Assembly (NCBI GenBank): GCA_023384415.1
Contig: JAHDWJ010000003.1
Coordinates: 62,001 to 126,000 of the forward strand
Direction: 5' to 3'
Length of the DNA stretch: 64,000 bases
Source of the DNA: Anaerolineae bacterium
GTDB taxonomy: Bacteria > Chloroflexota > Anaerolineae > Promineifilales > Promineifilaceae
Shown here: positions 1-7,312 of the stretch, one piece after another
How the letters are laid out: each line of letters begins with the position of its first letter
Position numbering within the stretch: position 1 is the first letter of the stretch
The notes under the pieces: model-generated
Told to the model about the DNA's origin: nothing
Seen by the model: only the letters and a program-made list of their open reading frames with translations
The model's database searches: none
Position numbers and translations under genes: made by a program

Positions 1-1
1 T

Positions 2-979
2 GAGGCTCGTCATGTGCTGGGGGTGGAAATGGGGGCAACTCATCTGACCGCCGTTTTGATGGATTTGCACGGGCAGATCATTGGGCGGCAATATCAACAG
101 TTTGCTACTTTAGCCAACCCGACCGGCAGTATTAACCAGATAACCCAGTTGTTACAGATGATCATCGCGGCCGCAGCCATTAACCCATCTCACCTTTTAG
201 GCATAGGGCTGGCCGTCCCTTCCCCTCTCGATGGGGAAAACCTGGATCAATTATCAACGGTTATTATGCCCCAATGGGCAGGTTATGATCTCAAAGCCAC
301 CTTGCAGCCATTGTTCAAGCTGCCCGTTTATCTGGAAAATGACGCCAACGCTGGGGTTATTGCCGAACAATGGTGGGGTCGCGGCCGCGACTATGCCAAC
401 CTGGCCTATATCAAATTAGGCACCGGGGTAGGCAGCGGCCTCATCGTCAAGAATGAGGTATACCGGGGTGATGGCGGCACGGCTGGGGAAATTGGTCACA
501 CAACGATTACTAGTGATGGCCCATTATGCCGCTGTGGCAATCGGGGCTGCTTAGAAAGTTTTGTTGGGGCCCCAGCCCTGATCGCTGAAGTCAACCAACA
601 CCGCCAGATAAATGGGGAAGCAGCAGTTCATTCTATCAATGACATTGTTGCGGCCGCAAACCAACATGATCCCATATGCCGCCAGGTTATTGACAAAGCC
701 GGGGCCTACCTGGGCATCGCCATTGCTAACCTGATCAACCTGTTCAACCCTGGCCTGATCGTACTGGGGGGAGAGTTAGCGGCCGCAGGCAATCTTTTAC
801 TCACCCCCGTTCACCAGGCTGTCACCCAGCGGGCCATGTCCAAAGCCGCCAGCGAAGCCACCATCACCACCAGCCAACTGGGGGCCAATGCCATAGCTAT
901 CGGCGCCGGGACACTCGTCATTCATCACGCCTTTCAACCCGCTAACCTGGGTCTGACTTTAGGCATGAAGGGGAGATAA
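2..979 (+). CDS. ROK-family protein (NagC/XylR-type repressor or sugar kinase), 5' partial
   Basis: The frame is open to the window edge, so the gene begins upstream. What is visible starts near the ROK N-terminal ATP-binding strand (GVEMGATH). The usual HTH of a NagC/XylR repressor would lie outside the window. Seen here are the phosphate-binding GTGVGSGL motif, EIGHTT with the catalytic-type His, and the zinc-binding CRCGNRGCLE motif, all ROK hallmarks. An internal GTG at 14 could start a kinase-only protein, but the codons before it (E-A-R-H-V-L-G-V) read naturally into the fold, which favours a longer repressor. The sugar ABC importer immediately downstream suggests it senses or phosphorylates that sugar. 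The substrate is unknown. Confidence 0.85.
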   Translation, partial: EARHVLGVEMGATHLTAVLMDLHGQIIGRQYQQFATLANPTGSINQITQLLQMIIAAAAINPSHLLGIGLAVPSPLDGENLDQLSTVIMPQWAGYDLKATLQPLFKLPVYLENDANAGVIAEQWWGRGRDYANLAYIKLGTGVGSGLIVKNEVYRGDGGTAGEIGHTTITSDGPLCRCGNRGCLESFVGAPALIAEVNQHRQINGEAAVHSINDIVAAANQHDPICRQVIDKAGAYLGIAIANLINLFNPGLIVLGGELAAAGNLLLTPVHQAVTQRAMSKAASEATITTSQLGANAIAIGAGTLVIHHAFQPANLGLTLGMKGR

Positions 980-1298
980 GCAGATGGATCAAGCGATCTT
1001 ACCAGATTGGACCACAAACCACCGGCGGCAATTTTATCAATGATGGGCGGTTTGCCGTCAGCGGTCAGCCGTCAGAGATTTGTATGCACCGTTGCCACAA
1101 ACCCAGCTATTTTTCAGGCGTTATTCCTATTCTTCTCCATCCATATTCCTCTCATCCATGGCCATTTTTAAGGAGGTGATTCTAGCGAAGCAATTGACAA
1201 ACCCATTTCCCAGCCTTTATCTGTTGTACCCCAAAATACGCCTTATGGGCTGCCATATTACAGACCATAACCGTACCAATCCAATGAAGGAGAAGAAA
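980..1298. other. Intergenic region with GTCAGNN heptamers
   Basis: There is no gene in this 319-bp gap. It contains a three-unit degenerate heptamer array (GTCAGCG, GTCAGCC, GTCAGAG; 1057-1077) and a TTGACA hexamer at 1194-1199 without a convincing -10. A strong AAGGAG ribosome-binding site lies at 1287-1292 for the following lipoprotein. A promoter for the ABC operon is expected here but cannot be placed firmly. Confidence 0.5.
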
Positions 1299-2555
1299 AT
1301 GCGATCCTATAAATTTATCCTACTCACAATTGTGCTGATGCTGGTTCTGGCAGCCTGTGGCGGCCGCAGCAGCCAAAAAGATCAGGTCGAAGTATTTAGC
1401 TGGTGGACCGGTGGGGGTGAAGCAGCCGGGCTAGATGCCATGATCGAAGTGTTCAAAGCTGAGTATCCCGACATTGAATTTGTCAACGCCGCTGTAGCTG
1501 GCGGCGCCGGTACCAACGCTCGCGCCGTTCTGGCCGGCCGTCTTCAGGCCAACAATCCTCCCGACAGTTGGCAGGGCCATGCCGGCCAAGAACTCATCGG
1601 CACCTACGTCGCCGCCAACCAGCTTGAACCGCTGAACTTTCTTTATGAAGAAGAAGGGTGGCTCGCCGTTATGCCCCCCACCCTCATTCCTCTCATGTCC
1701 GAAGGGGGCAATATCTACTCTGTACCGGTCAACATTCACCGTGCCAACGTCCTCTGGTACAACCCCAGTGTCTTGACCGCCAATGGCATAAGCGTTCCCA
1801 CCACCCTCAGCGAATGGTATGCCGCTATGGACACCCTCAAGGCCAATGGCATGGAAGCCCCCCTGGCCCTGGGTGAACAATGGACCGCCATGCACCTGTT
1901 CGAAACCGTTCTCCTGGCCTCACTGGGCACCAATGCCTACAACGGCTTATGGGATGGCTCCACCAGTTGGTCTAGCCCCCAGGTGACAACTGCCTTGCAA
2001 GATTTCCAAAAACTGCTCACCTACACCAACAGTGACGCCTCCGCCTTAAGCTGGCAAGATGCTGCCCAACTAGTAATCAATGGAGATGCTGCCTTCAATG
2101 TGATGGGTGACTGGGCCGAAGGGTTCTTCCGCGAAATCGGCTCCGTACCGATGCAAGGATACGGCTGGGCCCCCACGCCTGGCACCGGTGGCAACTTCCA
2201 ATTCCTCTCTGACAGCTTCGTGCTGCCCCGGAATGCCCCCCACCGTGACGCGGCCATCGCCTGGCTCAAAGTAGCCGGTTCCAAAGCCGGACAAGATGCG
2301 TTCAACCCAGTCAAAGGCTCCATTCCCGCCCGCAATGATGCTGACCGCAGCCTATATGGGGAATATCTCCTCTCGGCGATGAACGACTGGGCCAGCAACA
2401 CGGTTGTCGGCAGCCTGACCCATGGGGTGGTAGCCAATGATTCCTGGAAATCAGAAATTGACACCGCCTTGGGGCTGTTCCTGAACAATGGCAATATCGC
2501 TGCTTTCCAGGCTGCACTCGCGGCCGCGTGTTCCGCTTCCGGCCCCTGCCAATAA
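1299..2555 (+). CDS. ABC transporter sugar-binding lipoprotein (SBP family 1)
   Basis: This is the solute-binding protein of a carbohydrate ABC importer, tethered outside the membrane. The start at 1299 is chosen because AAGGAG sits 6 bases upstream. It opens a type II signal peptide with lipobox LVLAAC, lipidated Cys at residue 20. The 418-residue protein has the family-1 SBP layout, with VEVFSWWTGGGE early and a WA/D-rich hinge late (MGDWAEGFF). A longer in-frame extension back to 1080 lacks a ribosome site. Two permeases follow, but a strong terminator separates them from this gene, the usual way to express more binding protein than permease. No ATPase (MsmX/MalK) gene is present, so it is probably supplied elsewhere. 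The sugar is not deducible. Confidence 0.92.
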   Translation: MRSYKFILLTIVLMLVLAACGGRSSQKDQVEVFSWWTGGGEAAGLDAMIEVFKAEYPDIEFVNAAVAGGAGTNARAVLAGRLQANNPPDSWQGHAGQELIGTYVAANQLEPLNFLYEEEGWLAVMPPTLIPLMSEGGNIYSVPVNIHRANVLWYNPSVLTANGISVPTTLSEWYAAMDTLKANGMEAPLALGEQWTAMHLFETVLLASLGTNAYNGLWDGSTSWSSPQVTTALQDFQKLLTYTNSDASALSWQDAAQLVINGDAAFNVMGDWAEGFFREIGSVPMQGYGWAPTPGTGGNFQFLSDSFVLPRNAPHRDAAIAWLKVAGSKAGQDAFNPVKGSIPARNDADRSLYGEYLLSAMNDWASNTVVGSLTHGVVANDSWKSEIDTALGLFLNNGNIAAFQAALAAACSASGPCQ

Positions 2556-2618
2556 CAATCCATCAATGTTGTAGGCCCATTTAATCTGTTCGCCCACAAC
2601 CATTAGCCAATCAAAATA

Positions 2619-2656
2619 GAAACCGGGGTTCGTCTTGAACCCCGGTTTCTTATATT
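2619..2656 (+). terminator. Rho-independent terminator/attenuator
   Basis: A perfect 13-bp stem (GAAACCGGGGTTC / GAACCCCGGTTTC) with a 5-nt loop is followed by a T-rich tail. It lies between the binding protein and the permeases, so partial termination would set their ratio. Confidence 0.9.
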
Positions 2657-2699
2657 ATTGGTGACTAAATCAGTTACCAGGGCTGGGTAAAATAAGCCC

Positions 2700-2742
2700 A
2701 ATCTCTGTTAAATCTCTCAATCACTCAATCTCTTAATCTTTA
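2700..2742 (+). repeat. AATCnCTC-type octamer tandem array
   Basis: Four degenerate 8-bp units (AATCTCTC, AATCACTC, AATCTCTT, AATCTTTA) occupy the leader just upstream of the first permease gene. They belong to the window-wide class of short-period intergenic repeats. Confidence 0.7.
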
Positions 2743-2765
2743 CAAACCAATACAGGGGAACAACC

Positions 2766-3653
2766 ATGCGTCTAAAAAGCGAAAAATGGCTCAACATTTT
2801 ACTCGTCTCCCCGTCCATCATCGCTGTTCTCATTTTTGTCTACGGCTTCATCCTTTGGTCCGTGCGTGTCTCCCTGAGCCAGTGGAAAGGGCTAATGCCC
2901 GACTACACCTGGGCCGGACTGCAAAATTACCGTGACCTGTTCAACGATCCTCGTTTTCATATTGATATCCGCAACACCATTATATTTACCACCCTCTTTG
3001 TTGGCGGCTGCCTGGTCATCGGTATCTTCTTAGCCATTTTGCTAGATCAAGGGCTTAGAGGCGAGACATTTTTCCGCAACCTGTTTCTTTTCCCTATGGC
3101 TATCTCCTTTATCGTCACCGGGGTTGTCTGGCGCTGGCTGATGAACCCGGCCCTAGGCGGCCGCATCAGTGGCTTCAATTTACTCTTTGACTCCCTCGGG
3201 TTAGATTTCCTGATCAACCGCTGGTATACCGTGCCCAACTGGGGGATGGCCGCCATCGCTCTACCCGCCATCTGGCAAATGTCCGGCTATACGATGGCCT
3301 TATACCTGGGTGGACTACGGGCTATTCCTGAATCACTGCGCGAAGCGGCCCGCATGGATGGGGCCAATGAATGGCAAATTTACACCAACATTATTTTCCC
3401 CCTCTTACGCCCCATTACCCTGAGTGCCCTTATCATTTTAGGCCACATTTCCCTCAAAGTATTTGATCTGATTGTAGCCGTAGCCGGGAAACAGCTGCCG
3501 CTGGATGTCCCAGCCATTTATATGTGGCAAACCACCTTTGATGGTAATTTTTATGGTCGGGGGGCGGCCATTGGTATTTTGCTGCTCCTGAGTGTTGCCA
3601 TTTTAGTTGTTCCTTACATTCGCTATACCACCCGTACGGAGACTGAACAATGA
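2766..3653 (+). CDS. ABC sugar transporter permease (MalF/UgpA-like)
   Basis: This is a 295-residue inner-membrane permease with about six hydrophobic segments. The cytoplasmic EAA loop (REAARMDGANEWQIYTNI, about residues 188-208) docks the ATPase. It has the N-terminal PSxxxVLIFVYG segment typical of MalF-like carbohydrate permeases. AGGGGAA upstream may serve as ribosome site. The stop overlaps the start of the next permease by four bases (ATGA), so the two are translationally coupled and probably form a heterodimer. Confidence 0.92.
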   Translation: MRLKSEKWLNILLVSPSIIAVLIFVYGFILWSVRVSLSQWKGLMPDYTWAGLQNYRDLFNDPRFHIDIRNTIIFTTLFVGGCLVIGIFLAILLDQGLRGETFFRNLFLFPMAISFIVTGVVWRWLMNPALGGRISGFNLLFDSLGLDFLINRWYTVPNWGMAAIALPAIWQMSGYTMALYLGGLRAIPESLREAARMDGANEWQIYTNIIFPLLRPITLSALIILGHISLKVFDLIVAVAGKQLPLDVPAIYMWQTTFDGNFYGRGAAIGILLLLSVAILVVPYIRYTTRTETEQ

Positions 3654-4474
3654 GAGCAACTGTGATGCAACGTAAAAATTGGTTGTACCTGCCCCTGCTA
3701 GCGATGACTATTTTTTATCTGATTCCCTTGTTTATCATGTTAAACACAGGGTTCAAAAGTTTCGCCGAAATAGATTTGAAGACGATGTGGCAGCTGCCCC
3801 GTGAATTTTCAACGGATAATTTCGCGGCCGCGTACCGTGCCCTTGCCCCCCATCTCTGGAACAGCGTTAAACTAGTCATCCCTGCCGCCCTCATCTCCTC
3901 AGCCCTCGGCTCCCTCAACGGCTATGTTCTGGCCAAATGGAAATTCCCCGGGGCCGATATCATCTTCCCGGTCATCTTGTTTGGTATGTTCATTCCCTAC
4001 CAGAGCATCTTAATCCCCCTGGTCAGTTTCATGGACCAAATTGGTCTTTATGGCTCCCTGGGGGGGCTGATTTTGACCCATGTCATTTATGGCATTCCCA
4101 TCACCACCCTCACCTTCCGCAACTATTACGCCACCATTCCTGGAGAGCTGATTGAGGCCGCCAAGATTGACGGAGCCACCATGTTAGGGGTGTACCGGCA
4201 CATCTTACTCCCTATCTCTATCCCGGCTTTCGTCGTCGTTTTGATATGGCAGTTCACCGCCGCCTGGAATGATTTTCTTTTTGCTGTCGTTCTGACCAAC
4301 AACGCCAACTGGCCCATCACCGTTGCTCTGAACAATATGGCTGGCAGCCAGATTATCGCCTGGAATGTGCAGATGGCTGGCTCTTTCCTGGCCGCCCTGC
4401 CCACCTTGCTGGTTTATGTGCTGCTGGGCCGCTACTTCCTGCGCGGGCTGATGTCCGGAGCGTTAAAAGGGTGA
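3650..4474 (+). CDS. ABC sugar transporter permease (MalG/UgpE-like)
   Basis: This second permease has 274 residues, with six predicted membrane segments and the EAA loop IEAAKIDGATMLGVYRHI at about residues 167-185. The start at 3650 overlaps the previous stop. An internal ATG at 3665 is possible but is less well coupled. No cargo gene follows in the same operon. The next gene is a methyltransferase after a 127-bp gap containing GTCAGCC/GTCAGCG heptamers (4482-4495). Confidence 0.92.
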   Translation: MRATVMQRKNWLYLPLLAMTIFYLIPLFIMLNTGFKSFAEIDLKTMWQLPREFSTDNFAAAYRALAPHLWNSVKLVIPAALISSALGSLNGYVLAKWKFPGADIIFPVILFGMFIPYQSILIPLVSFMDQIGLYGSLGGLILTHVIYGIPITTLTFRNYYATIPGELIEAAKIDGATMLGVYRHILLPISIPAFVVVLIWQFTAAWNDFLFAVVLTNNANWPITVALNNMAGSQIIAWNVQMAGSFLAALPTLLVYVLLGRYFLRGLMSGALKG

Positions 4475-4601
4475 GACGATGGTCAGCCGTCAGCGTCCGG
4501 CGGTCAATTTCCCAAGCTGGTTCGTCATTCTGGGCTGATTCGGGTATGATGGCGCAAATTTTTTGGCCCTTAACCGATATTGAGGTGTATGTGTAAGGAA
4601 T

Positions 4602-5342
4602 ATGGAACCAGCAGAATACCAGATGATGTTTGAGGTGGAGGATCACCATTGGTGGTATGTGGGGATGCAGCGTCTAACCACCAGTTTACTCGACCAGTTT
4701 TACTCCCAACCAAATAACCTGAAAATTTTGGATGCCGGATGTGGTACTGGCGCGGCCGCACTCTACCTCTCTGCCTGGGGTCAGGTCACAGGGATGGATT
4801 ATGCCCACCTGGCCCTGGGGTTTTGCCAGCAGCGGGGACTAAACCAGTTAAGCCAGGGGACGGTCATCCAACTGCCGTTCGCGGCCGCGTCCTTTGATCT
4901 CGTCACCTCCTTTGATGTGTTATGTCACCGTACCGTCGGCGATTACCGGGATGCCTTGGCCCAATTTTACCGCGTCCTCAAACCGGGCGGCCGGCTCTTC
5001 CTGCGGCTGCCGGCTTACAACGCTCTCCGCAGCCACCATGACCATATCGTCCACACCGAACACCGGTTCACCGCCCCGGAGCTGCGCCAGGCCCTGGCCG
5101 GGGCCGGCTTTATCACCGAAAAAATTAGCTACGCCAACAGTTTGCTCTTCCCTGCGGCCGCGGGCAAACGGCTGCTTGACCGTATCTGGCCCGACCAGAG
5201 CGGCCAATCAGATGTCAAACCTAACCCACCCTGGCAAGACAAACTCCTGGCCCCTATTCTCAGCCTCGAAGCCCACTGGCTTACCCGGTTTAGTCTCCCC
5301 TTCGGCCTCACCGTCCTGAGCCTGAGCCGAAAGCCGGGGTAA
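4602..5342 (+). CDS. Class I SAM-dependent methyltransferase
   Basis: This 246-residue Rossmann methyltransferase has SAM-binding motif I LDAGCGTGA (about residues 43-51), the acidic residue after strand 2 (GMDY) and the post-I motif QLPFAAASFDLVTSFDV. The substrate is not deducible. Its place at the head of a polysaccharide-type cluster suggests a sugar, lipid or quinone-like carrier. AAGGA lies 7 bases before the ATG. A TATGAT -10-like hexamer at 4545-4550 could drive it. Three GCGGCCGC palindromes fall inside, two of them read as Ala-Ala-Ala. Confidence 0.88.
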   Translation: MEPAEYQMMFEVEDHHWWYVGMQRLTTSLLDQFYSQPNNLKILDAGCGTGAAALYLSAWGQVTGMDYAHLALGFCQQRGLNQLSQGTVIQLPFAAASFDLVTSFDVLCHRTVGDYRDALAQFYRVLKPGGRLFLRLPAYNALRSHHDHIVHTEHRFTAPELRQALAGAGFITEKISYANSLLFPAAAGKRLLDRIWPDQSGQSDVKPNPPWQDKLLAPILSLEAHWLTRFSLPFGLTVLSLSRKPG

Positions 5343-5350
5343 GTTATTAG

Positions 5351-5438
5351 TTTCGAGTTTCGAGTTCCTGGTCTTCACGATCTTATGGTAAACGCCTGCA
5401 CCCTTTCATCCCTCATCCCTCATCCTTCATCCTTCCAT
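5351..5438 (+). repeat. Heptamer arrays TTTCGAG and (C/T)(C/T)TCATC
   Basis: Two units of TTTCGAG (5351-5364) are followed later by four 7-bp units tttcatc, cctcatc, cctcatc, cttcatc (5404-5431). The second array abuts the ATG of the next gene, leaving no room for a Shine-Dalgarno sequence. Confidence 0.75.
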
Positions 5439-6147
5439 GAGTAAACTATCCATCTCCGCCTTCTTCCCGGCTTACAACGATGCCGGAACCATCCCCAGTA
5501 TGGTTATCACCACCCTGCTTACCCTGCGTGAGCTGTGCGACGATTACGAAGTGATCGTCATCAACGATGGCAGCCAGGACCATACTCCCCAGGTATTAGA
5601 CGAACTGGCCCGCCTTTACCCGAATGAACTGCGTGTCATCCACCACGTGAAAAACCGGGGGTACGGCGGGGCGCTGCGCTCCGGCTTTGCCAATGCCCGC
5701 AAAGAGTGGATTTTCTACACCGATGGGGATGCCCAATACGACCCCCGTGAACTAAAATTATTGGCCCAATTGGTCAGCGATGAGATTGATTTCATCAACG
5801 GCTGGAAAATCGAACGGAACGACCCGTGGCACCGCATCATCATCGGCAAAATTTATCAATACATCATCAAATTCAGCTTCGGCCTGAAATTAAAAGACGT
5901 AGATTGTGATTTCCGCCTCATGCGCCGCGCCGTCTTTGACAAGGTAGAATTAACGGCTGACAGCGGCGTCATTTGCGTCGAATTGATGAAAAAGGTGCAG
6001 GATGCCGGTTTCCGCCTCACCGAAACCCCGGTTCACCATTTTCACCGGGCCTATGGTCGCTCCCAATTTTTTAATTTCCGCCGCCTGGCCCACGTCGCCT
6101 ACGATTTACAAATCCTCTGGCGCAAACTCGTTTGGAACAAAAAATAA
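5437..6147 (+). CDS. Glycosyltransferase family 2 (polyprenyl-phosphate sugar transferase-like)
   Basis: This is a 236-residue GT-A enzyme. It has FPAYNDAGTI at the nucleotide-binding N-terminus, VINDGSQDHT, and the metal-binding DGDAQYD (about residues 101-107, a DXD variant). It lacks the C-terminal membrane helices of DPMS/ArnC fusions. Family knowledge suggests transfer of a sugar from an NDP-sugar to a polyprenyl phosphate. That would feed the GT-C membrane transferase two genes downstream, which uses lipid-linked sugars (inference). It has no visible ribosome site, and a heptamer array precedes the start directly. Confidence 0.88.
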   Translation: MSKLSISAFFPAYNDAGTIPSMVITTLLTLRELCDDYEVIVINDGSQDHTPQVLDELARLYPNELRVIHHVKNRGYGGALRSGFANARKEWIFYTDGDAQYDPRELKLLAQLVSDEIDFINGWKIERNDPWHRIIIGKIYQYIIKFSFGLKLKDVDCDFRLMRRAVFDKVELTADSGVICVELMKKVQDAGFRLTETPVHHFHRAYGRSQFFNFRRLAHVAYDLQILWRKLVWNKK

Positions 6148-6150
6148 GAA

Positions 6151-6240
6151 TTATGAATTATGAATTATGAATTATGAACAACCTTTCATCCTTCATCCTT
6201 CATCCTTCATCCTTCATCCTTCATCCTTCATCCTTCATCC
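6151..6240 (+). repeat. Heptamer arrays: TTATGAA x4 then TTCATCC x8
   Basis: Four perfect TTATGAA units (6151-6178) are followed by eight perfect tandem TTCATCC units (6185-6240), ending 10 bp before the next start codon. It is the cleanest array in the window. There are no spacers of CRISPR type. Confidence 0.95.
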
Positions 6241-6250
6241 TTTCCCTATT

Positions 6251-7255
6251 ATGCCCACCTTACCCGATTTCCGTCCCCATTACGAAGGTAAAAACGCCCT
6301 CATCACCGGGGGCATTGGCTTTATTGGCTCTAATCTAGCCCACCGGCTGGTTGAATTAGGGGCCAATGTTCTTCTGGTAGATTCCCTCATCGCCGACTAT
6401 GGGGGCAATCTGTTCAATATTCACGACATTCAGAACAAGGTACGGGTCAATATCGCCGATGTGCGTGATGAACATGGGCTGCGCTACCTGGTGCGGGATC
6501 AAGATTATATTTTTAACCTGGCGGGGCAAGTAAGCCATACAGACAGCATGATTAACCCGTATACCGACCTGGAGATCAACGCCCGCAGCCAGCTCTCTAT
6601 ATTAGAGGCGTGCCGTTATGGCAATCCGACGGCCAACATTATTTTTGCCAGCACCCGGCAAATTTATGGCCGGCCTGAATATTTGCCAGTGGATGAGCGG
6701 CACCCCCTGCAACCGGTAGATATCAATGGTATTAACAAGATGGCCGGGGAGTGGTATCACATCGTGTATCATCAGGTTTACGGGCTAAAAACGGTGTCGC
6801 TCCGCCTGACTAACTGCTACGGGCCACGAATGCGGGTGAAGGATGCGCGGCAGACGTTTTTGGGCTGGTGGCTGCGCCAGTTGGTGGAAGGAAACCCGCT
6901 GCAAATTTTTGGTGATGGGCTCCAGGTGCGGGATTTTAATTATGTGGACGATGTGGTCAATGCCCTGCTGCTAGTGGGGTTTAATGAGGCCGCTAACGGG
7001 CAGATTTATAACCTGGGGGGGGATGATCCCATCAATTTGAAGGATTTGGCAGAGATAATGATTGAGGTGTATGGCCGCGGCCGCTACGAAATCATCCCGT
7101 TCCCGGAAGAGCGCAAGAAGATAGACATTGGTGACTTCTATGGAGATTACCGTAAAATTCGCAGCAAGCTGGGCTGGCGGCCGCGTGTCCCATTGCGTGA
7201 AGGGGTAGCCAGATCGCTGGCCTATTATGAGCAGCACCTGGCCCATTACACGTAA
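6251..7255 (+). CDS. NAD-dependent epimerase/dehydratase (extended SDR)
   Basis: This 334-residue nucleotide-sugar epimerase/dehydratase has the Rossmann motif GGIGFIGS at about residues 19-26 and an NLAGQVSH segment. The catalytic region reads PVDINGINKMAGEWYH. The SDR YxxxK lysine is present, but the position four before it is Asn, not Tyr. The NGINK form recurs in some extended-SDR subfamilies as I recall, but here it leaves the catalytic base unclear. The start at 6251 is chosen because the fold begins right after it. The longer reading back to 6167 would translate the TTCATCC array. It presumably makes an NDP-sugar for the neighbouring transferases. Confidence 0.87.
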   Translation: MPTLPDFRPHYEGKNALITGGIGFIGSNLAHRLVELGANVLLVDSLIADYGGNLFNIHDIQNKVRVNIADVRDEHGLRYLVRDQDYIFNLAGQVSHTDSMINPYTDLEINARSQLSILEACRYGNPTANIIFASTRQIYGRPEYLPVDERHPLQPVDINGINKMAGEWYHIVYHQVYGLKTVSLRLTNCYGPRMRVKDARQTFLGWWLRQLVEGNPLQIFGDGLQVRDFNYVDDVVNALLLVGFNEAANGQIYNLGGDDPINLKDLAEIMIEVYGRGRYEIIPFPEERKKIDIGDFYGDYRKIRSKLGWRPRVPLREGVARSLAYYEQHLAHYT

Positions 7256-7260
7256 TAGGT

Positions 7261-7305
7261 GAAGCGTGAAACGTGAAAAATCACGCATCACGCATCACGT
7301 ATCAC
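7261..7305 (+). repeat. Heptamer array GAAACGT / CACGCAT
   Basis: Six consecutive 7-bp units (gaagcgt, gaaacgt, gaaaaat, cacgcat, cacgcat, cacgtat) fill the gap between the epimerase and the giant GT-C gene. The first half is roughly the complement of the second, so the array can fold on itself. Confidence 0.8.
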
Positions 7306-7312
7306 AAGCAAA

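Noticed and set aside
6185..6240. Tandem TTCATCC array as a CRISPR
   Set aside because: The units are 7 bp and directly adjacent, with no spacers; no cas genes are nearby.
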